A stretch of 64,000 nt of DNA from Sphingopyxis sp. H050 (GTDB lineage: Bacteria; Pseudomonadota; Alphaproteobacteria; Sphingomonadales; Sphingomonadaceae): contig NZ_LNRZ01000007.1 in NCBI RefSeq assembly GCF_001468265.1, positions 124,001 to 188,000 of the forward strand, given 5' to 3'. Positions within the stretch are counted from its first letter, which is position 1. The number at the start of each line of letters is the position of its first letter. A model generated the notes under the pieces. That model made no database searches. It was not told where the DNA came from and saw only the letters and a list, made by a program, of their open reading frames with translations. Positions 1 through 7,843 of the stretch are shown piece after piece. The position numbers were made by a program, and so were the translations under genes.

Positions 1-1441
1 GCAGTTCGCGTTGCGCCGCGCGCGGCTGCTCGGGGACGAGCATCTCGGGTTCGGCGACGACGCGTTCGTTCAGGCTCTGCGCTCTAAGCCCGCTCGGCGC
101 TTCGGCGATCCGCGTCGTGCAGGCGCGGCCCGCCAGGAAGTCGATCGCGGCCCGGATCGAGGCTTCGTTCGCGTCGCCGAGCTGGACCGTCAGGTCATCC
201 GCGGCGGCGCAGCTGTTCGTGATCTTCGGCGCGAGGCCGCTGTAATAGTCGCTTTGACCGGTCGCATTGCCGGTCGCGAAGGCGACCACGCGCAGGCGGT
301 CGTCGCATTCGGCCTTGTCGAGCGCGATCTGGCCGACCGGCTTGCCGAAGGTGTTGCTGCCGACCAGCGTCATGTTGGTGCCCAGATAGGGCAGCATCGA
401 ATTGATCACCAGCTCGCTGGCCGAGGCGGTCGATCCGGTGCCGATGAAGGCGATGCGCGTCGGCGCAATCGATTCGGGCTGGGCGGTGAAGAAGTGGCGC
501 GTGTTTTCGACCGATTTGGACGCGCGGAAATTGGTCTGCGAGAAAACCTCCGACGCACTGCGATTGCGCCCGAGCAGGTCGCCCATCAGCTCGGCGGTCG
601 AGACCAGCCCGCCGCCGTTGTAGCGAAAGTCGATGATGATGTCGGTGACGCCCTGGTTGCGGAAATTCTGGAAAGCCGCCCGCAGCTGCGGGTTTGCCGA
701 CGAGATGAAGGTGCGCAGGTTCAGATAGCCGTAATTGCGCCCGCCATCGGCGATGATCTTGGCGCCATAGCGGTCGGAGATCGGGTCGAGCGCATAATCG
801 GCCTTGGTCACGCTGATGTCGCGCGTCCCGCTGGCGTCGACGACGCGCAGCAGCCGCGTCACACCGGGATCGCTCGGCCCCAGCGCGTTGGTGATGCCGG
901 CGGTGCCCTCCGCCGCCACGATGTTCGCGACGGTGCGGAGGTTCGACGCGTTGGTGCCGATCGCGGTGATCCGCGCGCCGCGGTCGATCCCCGCGGCAAA
1001 GGCCGGCGCGGTCTCATAGGCTTCGGCGATGACGACGCTCTGGCTCGCCGCATCATAGCTCAGCCGCACGCCGAAACCGGCGCTCGACCCGCTATTGAAA
1101 AAGGCGTTCTCCTCGGCGATCGAGGTGATGTAGGTGAAGAAACGATCCTTGTTCAGCGCCCGCGCCGGCGCGACCAGCGCGTCGATATAGGTCTGGACGT
1201 CGGTGAAGCTTGCGGGATTGACCCCGGCCGCGACGTCGCTCGGGAACAGATACCATTCGTCGATCACCGCCTTGGCGAACGTCTGGCGCGCCGACAGGCC
1301 GCAGCCTGCGGTTGTCGGGGTGGGCGTCGGCGTGGGCGTGACGGTCACCGGACCGCCGCCGCCGCCGGTGCTGCCGCCCCCGCCGCCGCACGAGGCGAGC
1401 AGCAACGACAGGACGGTCAGCGATGCGATGCTGCGACGCAT
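1..1441 (-). CDS. S41-family (C-terminal processing type) protease, lipoprotein; 3' end cut by window edge
   Basis: Serine protease of the tail-specific S41 family, predicted to be a membrane-anchored periplasmic lipoprotein. The N-terminus has a short signal with a lipobox (LLASC, about residues 18-22), then a Gly-rich stretch and a Pro-Thr linker (TPTPTPTPT). The S41 core is visible: the strand IIIDFRYNGGGLVS, the catalytic Ser340 in STASASELV and Lys367 in NTFGKPVGQ, the usual Ser-Lys dyad. The frame is still open at base 2, so the C-terminus is missing. It lies downstream of ppx-rlmE on the same strand but is separated from it by a 318-bp repeat-bearing gap, so it probably has its own promoter. 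The family is clear; the substrate is unknown. Confidence 0.85.
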   Translation of the reverse strand, partial: MRRSIASLTVLSLLLASCGGGGGSTGGGGGPVTVTPTPTPTPTTAGCGLSARQTFAKAVIDEWYLFPSDVAAGVNPASFTDVQTYIDALVAPARALNKDRFFTYITSIAEENAFFNSGSSAGFGVRLSYDAASQSVVIAEAYETAPAFAAGIDRGARITAIGTNASNLRTVANIVAAEGTAGITNALGPSDPGVTRLLRVVDASGTRDISVTKADYALDPISDRYGAKIIADGGRNYGYLNLRTFISSANPQLRAAFQNFRNQGVTDIIIDFRYNGGGLVSTAELMGDLLGRNRSASEVFSQTNFRASKSVENTRHFFTAQPESIAPTRIAFIGTGSTASASELVINSMLPYLGTNMTLVGSNTFGKPVGQIALDKAECDDRLRVVAFATGNATGQSDYYSGLAPKITNSCAAADDLTVQLGDANEASIRAAIDFLAGRACTTRIAEAPSGLRAQSLNERVVAEPEMLVPEQPRAAQREL

Positions 1442-1759
1442 ATTTTTCCCCGGACTAATCAATATGCTTGGACCATAATGCGCCCGACTTGAATTGAAAA
1501 TGAAGAAGCGATGAAAGGACTTTCGGCGCCCCGGGGGGCGGGGGGGATGTCGGCTTTCGGGCGGAAGGGGACATAAAGCTCCTCCCCGCTTGCGGGGAGG
1601 GGGACCGCCCGCGAAGCGGGTGGTGGAGGGGGCTGTCGGCTTGAAGCGCGGCTTGAGGACGCCACCCCCCTCCGTCAGCGCTTCGCGCTGCCACCTCCCC
1701 ACAAGTGGGGAGGATCGTCTTGTTCCCACCCCAAAACTGCTACCGGCAGAACGGGCAGG
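1442..1759. other. gene-free interval holding an inverted-repeat element
   Basis: No convincing gene lies between rlmE and the S41 protease gene. The interval contains a G-rich run near 1530-1552 and a long imperfect inverted repeat at 1580-1726 (annotated separately). The protease promoter is expected between about 1442 and 1530, but I cannot point to clear -35/-10 boxes. Confidence 0.6.
1580..1726. repeat. intergenic inverted-repeat element, family A (copy 1)
   Basis: The left arm starts TCCTCCCCGCTTGCGGGGAG and contains GCCCGCGAAGCGGGTGGTGG. The right arm is its imperfect reverse complement, ending ACCTCCCCACAAGTGGGGAG plus GATC. The arms flank a short unrelated spacer and each contains nested hairpins. 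A second copy of the family lies at 9711-9856. Elements of this look are scattered between genes in sphingomonad genomes; it encodes no protein. Confidence 0.75.
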
Positions 1760-2470
1760 TCACGCGTCCGACACCCCCGCACCGCGCCCCTTGAAGCCCT
1801 GCGCGACCACATACAGCTCGGGCGATCCCTTGCGGCTGGCGGGCGGCTTGGCGTGCTTCACGGTCGCGAAATTCTGCTTGAGGACGGTCAGCAATTCGCG
1901 GTCGGCGCCCCCTGCGAAAACCTTGGCGACGAAGGCGCCGCCGGGCTGCAAAGTCTGCACCGCGAAATCGGCGGCGGTCTCGGCAAGCCCGATGGTGCGC
2001 AGGTGATCGGTCTGCGGATGGCCGACCGTGTTCGCCGCCATGTCGGAAATGACCAGGTCGGGCGCGCTGCCCAGCGCCTCGATCAATGCGTCGGGCGCGG
2101 CATCGTCCATGAAATCCATCTCGAGGATTTCGACGCCCTCGATCGGCTCGCAGGCAAGCAGGTCGATCCCCGCGACGCGGGCGCGCGGATTTGTCTGGCG
2201 CACCACTTGCGACCAGCCGCCCGGCGTGATCCCCAGATCGACGACGGCGCGGGCTTTCTTGAGGAAGCCGAATTTCTCGTCGAGCTCGATCAGCTTGTAC
2301 GCGGCGCGCGAACGATAGCCCTCGGCCTGCGCGCGGCGCACATAGGGGTCGTTGAGCTGGCGCTGCAGCCAGCGCGTCGACGAGGTGCTGCGCTTGCGCG
2401 CCGTCTTGACCCGCACATGCAGGCCGCCGCGACCCGAACCGCCGCCGCTCTTCTTGCCGCCGCCGGTCAT
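1760..2470 (-). CDS. rlmE: 23S rRNA (uridine-2'-O-)-methyltransferase RlmE (FtsJ/RrmJ)
   Basis: Cytoplasmic SAM-dependent enzyme that methylates the 2'-O of the A-loop uridine of 23S rRNA (U2552 in E. coli) late in 50S assembly. The 236-residue protein shows the FtsJ fold: SAM motif I as DLGITPGGWSQV (78-89) and the catalytic tetrad K59 (RAAYKL), D143 (SDMAAN), K183 (AKVF) and E218 (SPELY). It is slightly longer than E. coli RlmE because of a Gly/Lys/Arg-rich N-terminus of about 25 residues, which may bind rRNA. The start overlaps the ppx stop by 4 nt (ATGA), so the two are translationally coupled. Confidence 0.95.
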   Translation of the reverse strand: MTGGGKKSGGGSGRGGLHVRVKTARKRSTSSTRWLQRQLNDPYVRRAQAEGYRSRAAYKLIELDEKFGFLKKARAVVDLGITPGGWSQVVRQTNPRARVAGIDLLACEPIEGVEILEMDFMDDAAPDALIEALGSAPDLVISDMAANTVGHPQTDHLRTIGLAETAADFAVQTLQPGGAFVAKVFAGGADRELLTVLKQNFATVKHAKPPASRKGSPELYVVAQGFKGRGAGVSDA

Positions 2471-3570
2471 TTGCGGAATTCGCGCCGCGTGACCGGAATG
2501 TCGCGGCCCTGCATCGCGAGCGTGCGCAAGATACCCTCACGAATCCCGCGGTCCGCGACCCCGACGCGCGCCGCGGGCCACAGGTCGATGATGCTCTCCA
2601 GGATCGCGCAGCCCGCGACCACCAGATCGGCGCGCTCGCGGCCGATGCAGGCAATCTCGGCGCGGTCGTCCAGGCTCGCCTCGGCAAGGCGGCGGCTGAT
2701 GTCGCGCATCGCGTCGCATGGCACGACCAGCCCGTCGACCGCGCGCCTGTCGTAGCGCGGCAGGTCCAGGAAGACGCTGGCCAGCGTCGTCACCGTCCCG
2801 CTGGTCCCCAGCAGGCGCAGCGGCTGGCCCGCAAAGCGCGTCGCCCGCTGGGCAAAGTCGGCAAAGGCCTTGCTCGTCACGGCGCGCATATGGGCATAGC
2901 TCGCCTGCCGCGCGGCCAGGCTGTTGTCGGTGCACGACGCATGTTCGGTGAGCGACACGACGCCCCACGGCACGCTGACCCAGTCGCGGATCTGTACGTC
3001 ATGGTCGGACACGTCGACATGCATCAGCTCGGTCGAACCGCCCCCGATGTCGAAAATCAGCGCGGGGCCGTCGCCGGGCTCCATCAGATTGTGGCAGCCG
3101 AGCGCGGCGAGTCGCGCTTCCTCGGCGGCCGAGATGATGTCGAGCGCGATCCCCGTTTCGCGCTTCACGCGCTCCGCCAATTCGGCGCCGTTCGATGCGC
3201 GGCGGCACGCCTCGGTCGCGACCGCGCGCGACAAGGTGACGTGACGGCGGCGCAGCTTGTCGGCGCAGATCGCCAGCGCCGCGACGGTGCGGTCCATCGC
3301 CGCATCGCTGATCCGTCCGCTATGGTGCAAGCCCTCGCCGAGCCGCACGATGCGCGAAAATGCGTCGATCACGACCAGTTCGCCGTCCTGCGGACGCGCG
3401 ATCAGCAACCGGCAATTGTTGGTGCCAAGGTCGATCGCGGCGTAGCTGCGGGGCCGCACGACCGGCACGGGGCGGGAAGAAGCCCCATCCTTGTTTCGTC
3501 CCTTCGCCGCCGGTCCCGTTCTCGAACCCGGCCGCGGCGGTCGCCCTGAGGGCGCTGCCATTTGGCGCAT
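2467..3570 (-). CDS. Ppx/GppA-family exopolyphosphatase / guanosine pentaphosphatase
   Basis: Hydrolyses terminal phosphates of polyphosphate and/or converts pppGpp to ppGpp, linking phosphate storage and the stringent response. ASKHA-fold signatures are visible: the first phosphate loop in AAIDLGTNNCRLL, the second in FDIGGGSTEL, then LGTSGTVTTLA. At 367 residues it is a short single-module version without the C-terminal HD-like domain of E. coli Ppx. I start it at the ATG at 3570 (MRQMAAPSG); the open frame extends further upstream but into a region with a terminator hairpin and no family similarity. The first 40 residues are Pro/Arg-rich and disordered. It is coupled to rlmE by an ATGA overlap. 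Sequence alone does not separate Ppx from GppA. Confidence 0.88.
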   Translation of the reverse strand: MRQMAAPSGRPPRPGSRTGPAAKGRNKDGASSRPVPVVRPRSYAAIDLGTNNCRLLIARPQDGELVVIDAFSRIVRLGEGLHHSGRISDAAMDRTVAALAICADKLRRRHVTLSRAVATEACRRASNGAELAERVKRETGIALDIISAAEEARLAALGCHNLMEPGDGPALIFDIGGGSTELMHVDVSDHDVQIRDWVSVPWGVVSLTEHASCTDNSLAARQASYAHMRAVTSKAFADFAQRATRFAGQPLRLLGTSGTVTTLASVFLDLPRYDRRAVDGLVVPCDAMRDISRRLAEASLDDRAEIACIGRERADLVVAGCAILESIIDLWPAARVGVADRGIREGILRTLAMQGRDIPVTRREFRK

Positions 3571-3682
3571 GGCTGGATAACCTGTCTTTTCTCTCACGCG
3601 TCCGCGGATGCGCGGACGAGCACTTGGGGCCGAGATTAGGCCCCCGCCGCCGTTTAGGCAACCCCGCGCCCGGACAGCAAAA

Positions 3683-3709
3683 GCCCCGCCCGGCGTGGCC
3701 GGACGGGGC
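3683..3709 (-). terminator. intrinsic terminator downstream of the glycine-zipper gene
   Basis: GCCCCG and CGGGGC close a long stem with one internal mismatch around a GTG loop. On the minus strand it is followed by CTTTT. It lies just after the 3775-4164 gene and before ppx, separating the two transcripts. Confidence 0.7.
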
Positions 3710-3774
3710 AAAGGGAGGAAAGAGAGTTTATTGGGGTTCGGGTCTGCCTTCGTTCCGGCAGCCGTCTTTACCCG

Positions 3775-4164
3775 TTAGCGGCGGCAGCCGTCGTTGCTCT
3801 TGTCGATCGCGCGGCCGGCGAGGGCGCCGACAGCGCCGCCGATGATCGTGCCGACCGTGCGGTCGCCGCGGCCGGCGATTTCATGGCCGGCGAGACCACC
3901 CGCGATCGCGCCGATCACGGTGCCGCCGGTGCCGTTGTCGCACTGGCGATAGTTGCGGCGATCGTTCCGGTAGTTCCGACGATCATTGCGGTAGTCGCGG
4001 CGGTCGTACCCGCGATAGTCGCGACGATCGTTACGGTCATAGCGCACATAGTTCTGCTCATAGCCGCCGTTGTAATAGCCCGGCTGCGCCGCAGCCGGAG
4101 CAGCCACGCCCAGCGTCGCGGTCGACATCAGGGCGGCGAGGGAGAGGGTCACCATCTTTTTCAT
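3775..4164 (-). CDS. exported glycine-zipper (2TM) protein with Tyr/Arg/Asp repeats
   Basis: Small envelope protein of 129 residues. It has a signal peptide ending near APAAAQ, then a low-complexity segment made of repeated DYRN/DRR/NYRN units, then a glycine-zipper domain (GTVIGAIAGGLAGHEIAG and GTIIGGAVGALAGRAI), the helix-hairpin motif of outer-membrane or inner-membrane glycine-zipper proteins. Two ATGs compete: the one at 4164 has AAGGAG at good spacing (7 nt), while the one at 4170 is only 1 nt from it, so 4164 is preferred. It is followed by an intrinsic terminator and is likely monocistronic. Cargo or partner unknown. Confidence 0.85.
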   Translation of the reverse strand: MKKMVTLSLAALMSTATLGVAAPAAAQPGYYNGGYEQNYVRYDRNDRRDYRGYDRRDYRNDRRNYRNDRRNYRQCDNGTGGTVIGAIAGGLAGHEIAGRGDRTVGTIIGGAVGALAGRAIDKSNDGCRR

Positions 4165-4344
4165 CTTCATTCTCCTTCAATCTCATCTGTCAGCCCGGAA
4201 GGGGCGGTGGATCGATAAAGGGGTTATGGACCCGTCGCTTTGAGTGAAGCCTGAACGTCGCTGTTGGCTGCCGTTCAGCTTTGGCGACGCTTTTCACGCC
4301 TTGCCGCTTGCGAAGGGCCGCCCATCGGCCCTATCGCCGCCGCG

Positions 4345-5331
4345 ATGCGCCGCCTCCTTTTCGCTGCCGTGATTTTTCTGGCCATCGGCCCGGTCGCCGG
4401 GACGCATCAGCGTTTTCAGGACACCGACCTTAAATCGCAGGTGATCACCGCGAAACGCCTGCGCCACCAGGCGGACGGAACCGGCATGCTGCGATTCGTC
4501 GAAGGCTGGCGCCTGGCGAGTCGCAACAGCATGTTTGGCGGCTTCTCCGCGCTGGCTATCCCGGCGCCGGGCCGCTTCCGGCTCGTCAGCGATGGCGGCT
4601 ATCTGGCGCAACTGACGTTGAGCGACGAAGGCCGGGTCTCCGACGCCAGTATCGCGCTGCTCCCGACGCCCGATGGGAAGGCGCGGCGCAAGTCGCAGAG
4701 CGATGTCGAGGCGATGACGGTCGACCCCGCCACCGGCAAGAGTTGGGTTGCGCTGGAATGGCTGAACGAAATCTGGCGGCTCGATGTCGCGATGACGCGG
4801 GTCGAAGCGCGCCGAACCTTGCCCGCGCCGGCCTGGCCGAAGAACCGGGGCCCCGAGGCGATGGTGCGGCTCGCCGACGGGCGCTTCCTGATCTTTTCCG
4901 AGGATGCCGACGACGATCCGCGCGGACGCGAGGCGCTCTTATATGGGGGCGATCCGACCCGGCCAGGCAAGCCGCCGCTGCGCTTTTTCTATGATTCGGA
5001 AGGCAAGGGACTGGTCAGCGACGCCGCGCCGCTGCCCGACGGCGGCGTGTTGCTCGTTCACCGGCGGCTCGGGCTGTCGCCCGTCTTTACGACGATCCTT
5101 GCGGTCGTCGATCCGGCGAAGATTCGCGCCGGCGGCGTGATCAGGTCGCAACGCATCGGCCGCGTTCCGGGCGCGCTCGCCGAGAATTACGAGGGCGCCG
5201 CCGTCGTCACGGAGAAGGGCCGCACCTTCGTCTGGCTCGTCGCCGACGACAATTTCAACAGCTGGCAGCGCAGCCTGCTCGTCAAGTTCGAGCTTGTCGA
5301 TCTGCCGGACAGCAAAAAGGCCGCGCGGTGA
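4345..5331 (+). CDS. secreted esterase-like / phytase-like beta-propeller protein
   Basis: Exported protein of about 328 residues. The ATG at 4345 opens a signal peptide (MRRLLFAAVIFLAIGPVAG); the upstream ATG at 4264 would bury this signal behind 27 residues, so it is rejected. The body resembles the family annotated as esterase-like activity of phytase (DUF with a predicted beta-propeller), with the segments SDVEAMTVDPATGKSWVALE and ENYEGAAVV carrying the acidic residues typical of the family. Substrate unknown; a phosphoester is plausible. Its last codons form one arm of the rpmB terminator on the opposite strand. It is convergent with rpmB. Confidence 0.7.
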   Translation: MRRLLFAAVIFLAIGPVAGTHQRFQDTDLKSQVITAKRLRHQADGTGMLRFVEGWRLASRNSMFGGFSALAIPAPGRFRLVSDGGYLAQLTLSDEGRVSDASIALLPTPDGKARRKSQSDVEAMTVDPATGKSWVALEWLNEIWRLDVAMTRVEARRTLPAPAWPKNRGPEAMVRLADGRFLIFSEDADDDPRGREALLYGGDPTRPGKPPLRFFYDSEGKGLVSDAAPLPDGGVLLVHRRLGLSPVFTTILAVVDPAKIRAGGVIRSQRIGRVPGALAENYEGAAVVTEKGRTFVWLVADDNFNSWQRSLLVKFELVDLPDSKKAAR

Positions 5332-5343
5332 ACCGGCGGCCTT
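5317..5343 (-). terminator. rpmB terminator, overlapping the 3' end of the convergent gene
   Basis: AAGGCCGC and GCGGCCTT form a perfect 8-bp stem extended by inner GGT/ACC pairing. Read on the minus strand it is followed by TTTTTGC. The 3' half of the minus-strand structure is encoded inside the last codons and stop of the plus-strand phytase-like gene, so one DNA segment serves both. Confidence 0.75.
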
Positions 5344-5368
5344 CTGCGATTCGACAGGCTTGGAAAGC

Positions 5369-5662
5369 TTAGGCGGCCTTTTCGGCCAGCTTCTTCGCGA
5401 CTTCCTTCTTCAGCTTGCGCGCCGAAGCCGACAGCTGGTCGTCGCCGGCCTTCAGCAGCCAGTTGTCGAGGCCGCCGTTATGCTCGACGGTGCGCAGGCC
5501 ATGCGTCGACACGCGCAGCTTGAAACCCTTGCCGAGCGCATCCGACAGCAGCGTCACATTCTGCAGGTTGGGCAGAAAGGTCCGCTTGGTCTTGTTGTTG
5601 GCGTGGCTGACATTGTGGCCAACCTGGCGGCCCTTACCGGTCAGTTCGCAAATGCGCGACAT
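5369..5662 (-). CDS. rpmB: 50S ribosomal protein L28
   Basis: Large-subunit ribosomal protein bL28, 97 residues, in the longer alphaproteobacterial size class. It begins [20 protein letters not shown], the diagnostic L28 N-terminus, and continues with the conserved [13 protein letters not shown]. The C-terminus is Lys/Ala-rich. The start at 5662 is supported by GAGGAAG upstream; the open frame reaches further but lacks L28 similarity. Monocistronic, with its own terminator at 5317-5343. Confidence 0.97.
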   Translation of the reverse strand: MSRICELTGKGRQVGHNVSHANNKTKRTFLPNLQNVTLLSDALGKGFKLRVSTHGLRTVEHNGGLDNWLLKAGDDQLSASARKLKKEVAKKLAEKAA

Positions 5663-5790
5663 GGTCTTCTTCCTCGAATCAATGGGCGGCGTGCCGGTTG
5701 GGCCGAAAGGCACCGAAAGGACCGGATGGGCCGGGAAAGGCGCGCGCTTATCGGCTTGCCGGAGATTCGTCAAGCGATTAGCGGGGGGAA

Positions 5791-6246
5791 ATGGCTCAAT
5801 TCCCGCTTCCCGAACCGATGCGCCGCGCGCTGGACTTGGCGCGTATCGCCGCCGAATGGGGCGAAGTGCCCGTCGGCGCGGTGATCGTCAAGGACGGGCA
5901 GATCATCGCCGAGGGCCACAATCGCCCGCGCGAATCGCACGACCCGACCGCGCACGCCGAAATCGTCGCGATTCGCGCCGCCGCGGCAAAGCTCGGCAAC
6001 GAGCGCCTCGACGGCTGCGACCTCTATGTCACGCTCGAGCCCTGCGCGATGTGCGCCGGCGCGATCGCCCACGCCCGCATCGCGCGGCTCTATTATGCCG
6101 CCGACGATGCGAAGGGCGGCGCGGTCGTCCACGGCCCGCGTATCTTCGCGCAGCCGACGATCCACCACCGCCCGGAAATCTACGACGGCCTCGGCGCGGG
6201 CGAGGCCGCGGAGCTGCTCAGGGATTTCTTCGCCGCACGGCGCTAG
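5791..6246 (+). CDS. tadA: tRNA-specific adenosine deaminase TadA
   Basis: Deaminates A34 to inosine at the wobble position of tRNA-Arg(ACG). The 151-residue cytidine-deaminase-fold protein shows the full zinc site: H55-A-E57 (with E57 as proton shuttle) and P84-C85-A-M-C88. A G-rich sequence (GCGGGGGG) precedes the ATG. It is convergent with the sirtuin gene; the two stop codons share CTAG, a 4-nt overlap. Confidence 0.95.
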   Translation: MAQFPLPEPMRRALDLARIAAEWGEVPVGAVIVKDGQIIAEGHNRPRESHDPTAHAEIVAIRAAAAKLGNERLDGCDLYVTLEPCAMCAGAIAHARIARLYYAADDAKGGAVVHGPRIFAQPTIHHRPEIYDGLGAGEAAELLRDFFAARR

Positions 6247-6947
6247 CCGCCCAGCATCTCGTCTACCCACGCCGGCACCAGCTCGGTCGCCGGTCCATGC
6301 CGCGCCTCGTCGAACCAATGGCTCCCCTGGCTCGGCTCCATATTGAGCTCCAGCGTCCGCGCGCCCGCCGCCCGCGCCTCGCGCACGAAGCCCGCGGCGG
6401 GATAGACCGCGCCCGAGGTGCCGATCGACACGAACAGGTCGGCGCGGTTGATGGCGTAGTAAATCTCGTCTATCCGGTACGGCATCTCGCCGAACCAGAC
6501 GATGTCGGGACGCAGCGACCCTGCGGCGCCGCAGCCCGGACAGGCGGGCCGATCGATCAACGGCCCCGTCCACGGCAGCCGCGCATCGCACGCGGTGCAC
6601 CAGGCATTGAGATGCTCGCCGTGCATGTGAAGGAGCCGCCGCGCCCCCGCGCGCTCGTGCAGATCGTCGACATTCTGCGTCACGATCAGCAGCTCTCCCG
6701 GCCATTCGGCGTCGAGCTTCGCCAAGGCGAAGTGCGCCGCGTTCGGCGCCTTCGTCTGGATCGCCGCGCGCCGCATGTCGTAAAAGCGCAGCACCAGGTC
6801 CGGATCGCGCGCGAACGCCTCGGGCGTCGCGACGTCCTCGACGCGGTGCTGTTCCCACAGGCCGCCCGCATCGCGAAAGGTATCGATGCCGCTCTCGGCC
6901 GAAACCCCGGCGCCGGTCAGGATGACGATGTTTTGGATCGGGGACAC
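6243..6947 (-). CDS. cobB: NAD-dependent protein deacylase, Sir2 class III (CobB-like)
   Basis: Removes acyl groups from lysine using NAD. The sirtuin signatures are complete: GAGVSAESGIDTFRD (12-26), QNVDDLHERAG (91-101), catalytic His109 (HMHGE), a four-cysteine zinc ribbon C117/C120/C136/C139, and GTSGAVYPAAGF. The pair Tyr56 and Arg59 (FYDMR) is the class III signature associated with binding of acidic acyl groups, so desuccinylase or demalonylase activity is likely besides deacetylation. 234 residues, the usual bacterial size. It is convergent with tadA and separated from dapB by a repeat element. Confidence 0.93.
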   Translation of the reverse strand: MSPIQNIVILTGAGVSAESGIDTFRDAGGLWEQHRVEDVATPEAFARDPDLVLRFYDMRRAAIQTKAPNAAHFALAKLDAEWPGELLIVTQNVDDLHERAGARRLLHMHGEHLNAWCTACDARLPWTGPLIDRPACPGCGAAGSLRPDIVWFGEMPYRIDEIYYAINRADLFVSIGTSGAVYPAAGFVREARAAGARTLELNMEPSQGSHWFDEARHGPATELVPAWVDEMLGG

Positions 6948-6955
6948 ACTAACTC

Positions 6956-7048
6956 CGTTCGTCCTGAGCTTGTCGAAGGACCGTCCTTCCTCTTATGGCG
7001 GTGATGGAACAAGTGCGGCCCTTCGACAAGCTCAGGGCAAACGGGGAT
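6956..7048. repeat. REP-like inverted repeat between cobB and dapB
   Basis: CGTCCTGAGCTTGTCGAAGG at the left end and CCCTTCGACAAGCTCAGG at the right end are near-perfect reverse complements about 35 bp apart. This motif is a very common extragenic palindrome in sphingomonads and other Proteobacteria. It lies between the divergent starts of the sirtuin and dapB genes, immediately before the dapB ATG. Confidence 0.8.
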
Positions 7049-7056
7049 TTGGGGTC

Positions 7057-7782
7057 ATGACCAGCATCGGCATCATCGGCAGCGAAGGACGGATGGGCGT
7101 CGCGCTCGCCGCGGCGATTTCCGAGGCGGGCCAGCGCAGCTGCGGCGTCGACAAGGGCGGCAATGTCGTGCGGCTGGCCTCCGACGCCGATGTCCTCGTC
7201 GATTTCTCGTCGCCCGCCGCGCTCGAGGCGACGCTCGACGCCTGTATCGCCGCGAAGACCCCGATCGTCATCGGCACCACCGGGCTCGAGGAACGCCATC
7301 ATTATCTGATCGACGACGCGGCGCAGGACATCGCGGTGCTCCAGACCGGCAACACCTCGCTCGGCGTCACTCTCCTCGCGCATCTCGTGCGCGAGGCGGC
7401 GGCGCGGCTCGACCCCGAATGGGATATCGAGATCCTCGAGATGCACCACGGCCGCAAGGTCGACGCGCCGAGCGGCACCGCGCTGCTTCTGGGACAGGCG
7501 GCCGCCGAAGGGCGGAAGATCGACCTCGCGACCTGCTCCGAACGCGGCCGCGACGGCCTCACCGGCGCGCGCGGCCATGGCAAGATCGGCTTCGCGTCCT
7601 TACGCGGCGGCACCGTCGCGGGCGATCACGATGTGATCTTCGCGGGGCCGGAGGAGATGATCACCCTCTCGCACCGCGCCGAGAACCGCATGATCTTCGC
7701 GCGCGGCGCCGTCCGCGCGGCGCTGTGGCTGGTACACCAGAAGCCCGGCCGTTACACGATGCCCCAGGTGCTGGGGCTCTGA
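7057..7782 (+). CDS. dapB: 4-hydroxy-tetrahydrodipicolinate reductase
   Basis: Reduces hydroxy-tetrahydrodipicolinate with NAD(P)H in the lysine/meso-diaminopimelate pathway. The 241-residue protein has the Rossmann motif IGSEGRMG (7-14), the loop GTTG, and the catalytic segment EMHHGRKVDAPSGTA with His130/His131 and Lys134. The longer upstream frame runs through the REP-like repeat and is discarded; the ATG at 7057 gives the family N-terminus. At about 241 residues it is in the short size class. dapE, a later step, is also in the window (53.8 kb) but not linked. Confidence 0.95.
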   Translation: MTSIGIIGSEGRMGVALAAAISEAGQRSCGVDKGGNVVRLASDADVLVDFSSPAALEATLDACIAAKTPIVIGTTGLEERHHYLIDDAAQDIAVLQTGNTSLGVTLLAHLVREAAARLDPEWDIEILEMHHGRKVDAPSGTALLLGQAAAEGRKIDLATCSERGRDGLTGARGHGKIGFASLRGGTVAGDHDVIFAGPEEMITLSHRAENRMIFARGAVRAALWLVHQKPGRYTMPQVLGL

Positions 7783-7843
7783 ACCCGGCTTGCGCGCTGC
7801 CTCTCTGTGTGTACTATAAAGACAATACAGCTGGAGGACTGCC

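Noticed and set aside
3940..4060. Short near-tandem DNA repeats that could suggest a CRISPR array
   Set aside because: They are in frame within the glycine-zipper protein and encode the Tyr/Arg/Asp units; unit and spacer lengths are irregular and no cas gene is present.
7790..7820. TTGCGC and TATAAA before the M48 CaaX-type gene as a promoter
   Set aside because: The spacing is 19 bp and the -35 is poor; the TATAAA is suggestive only.
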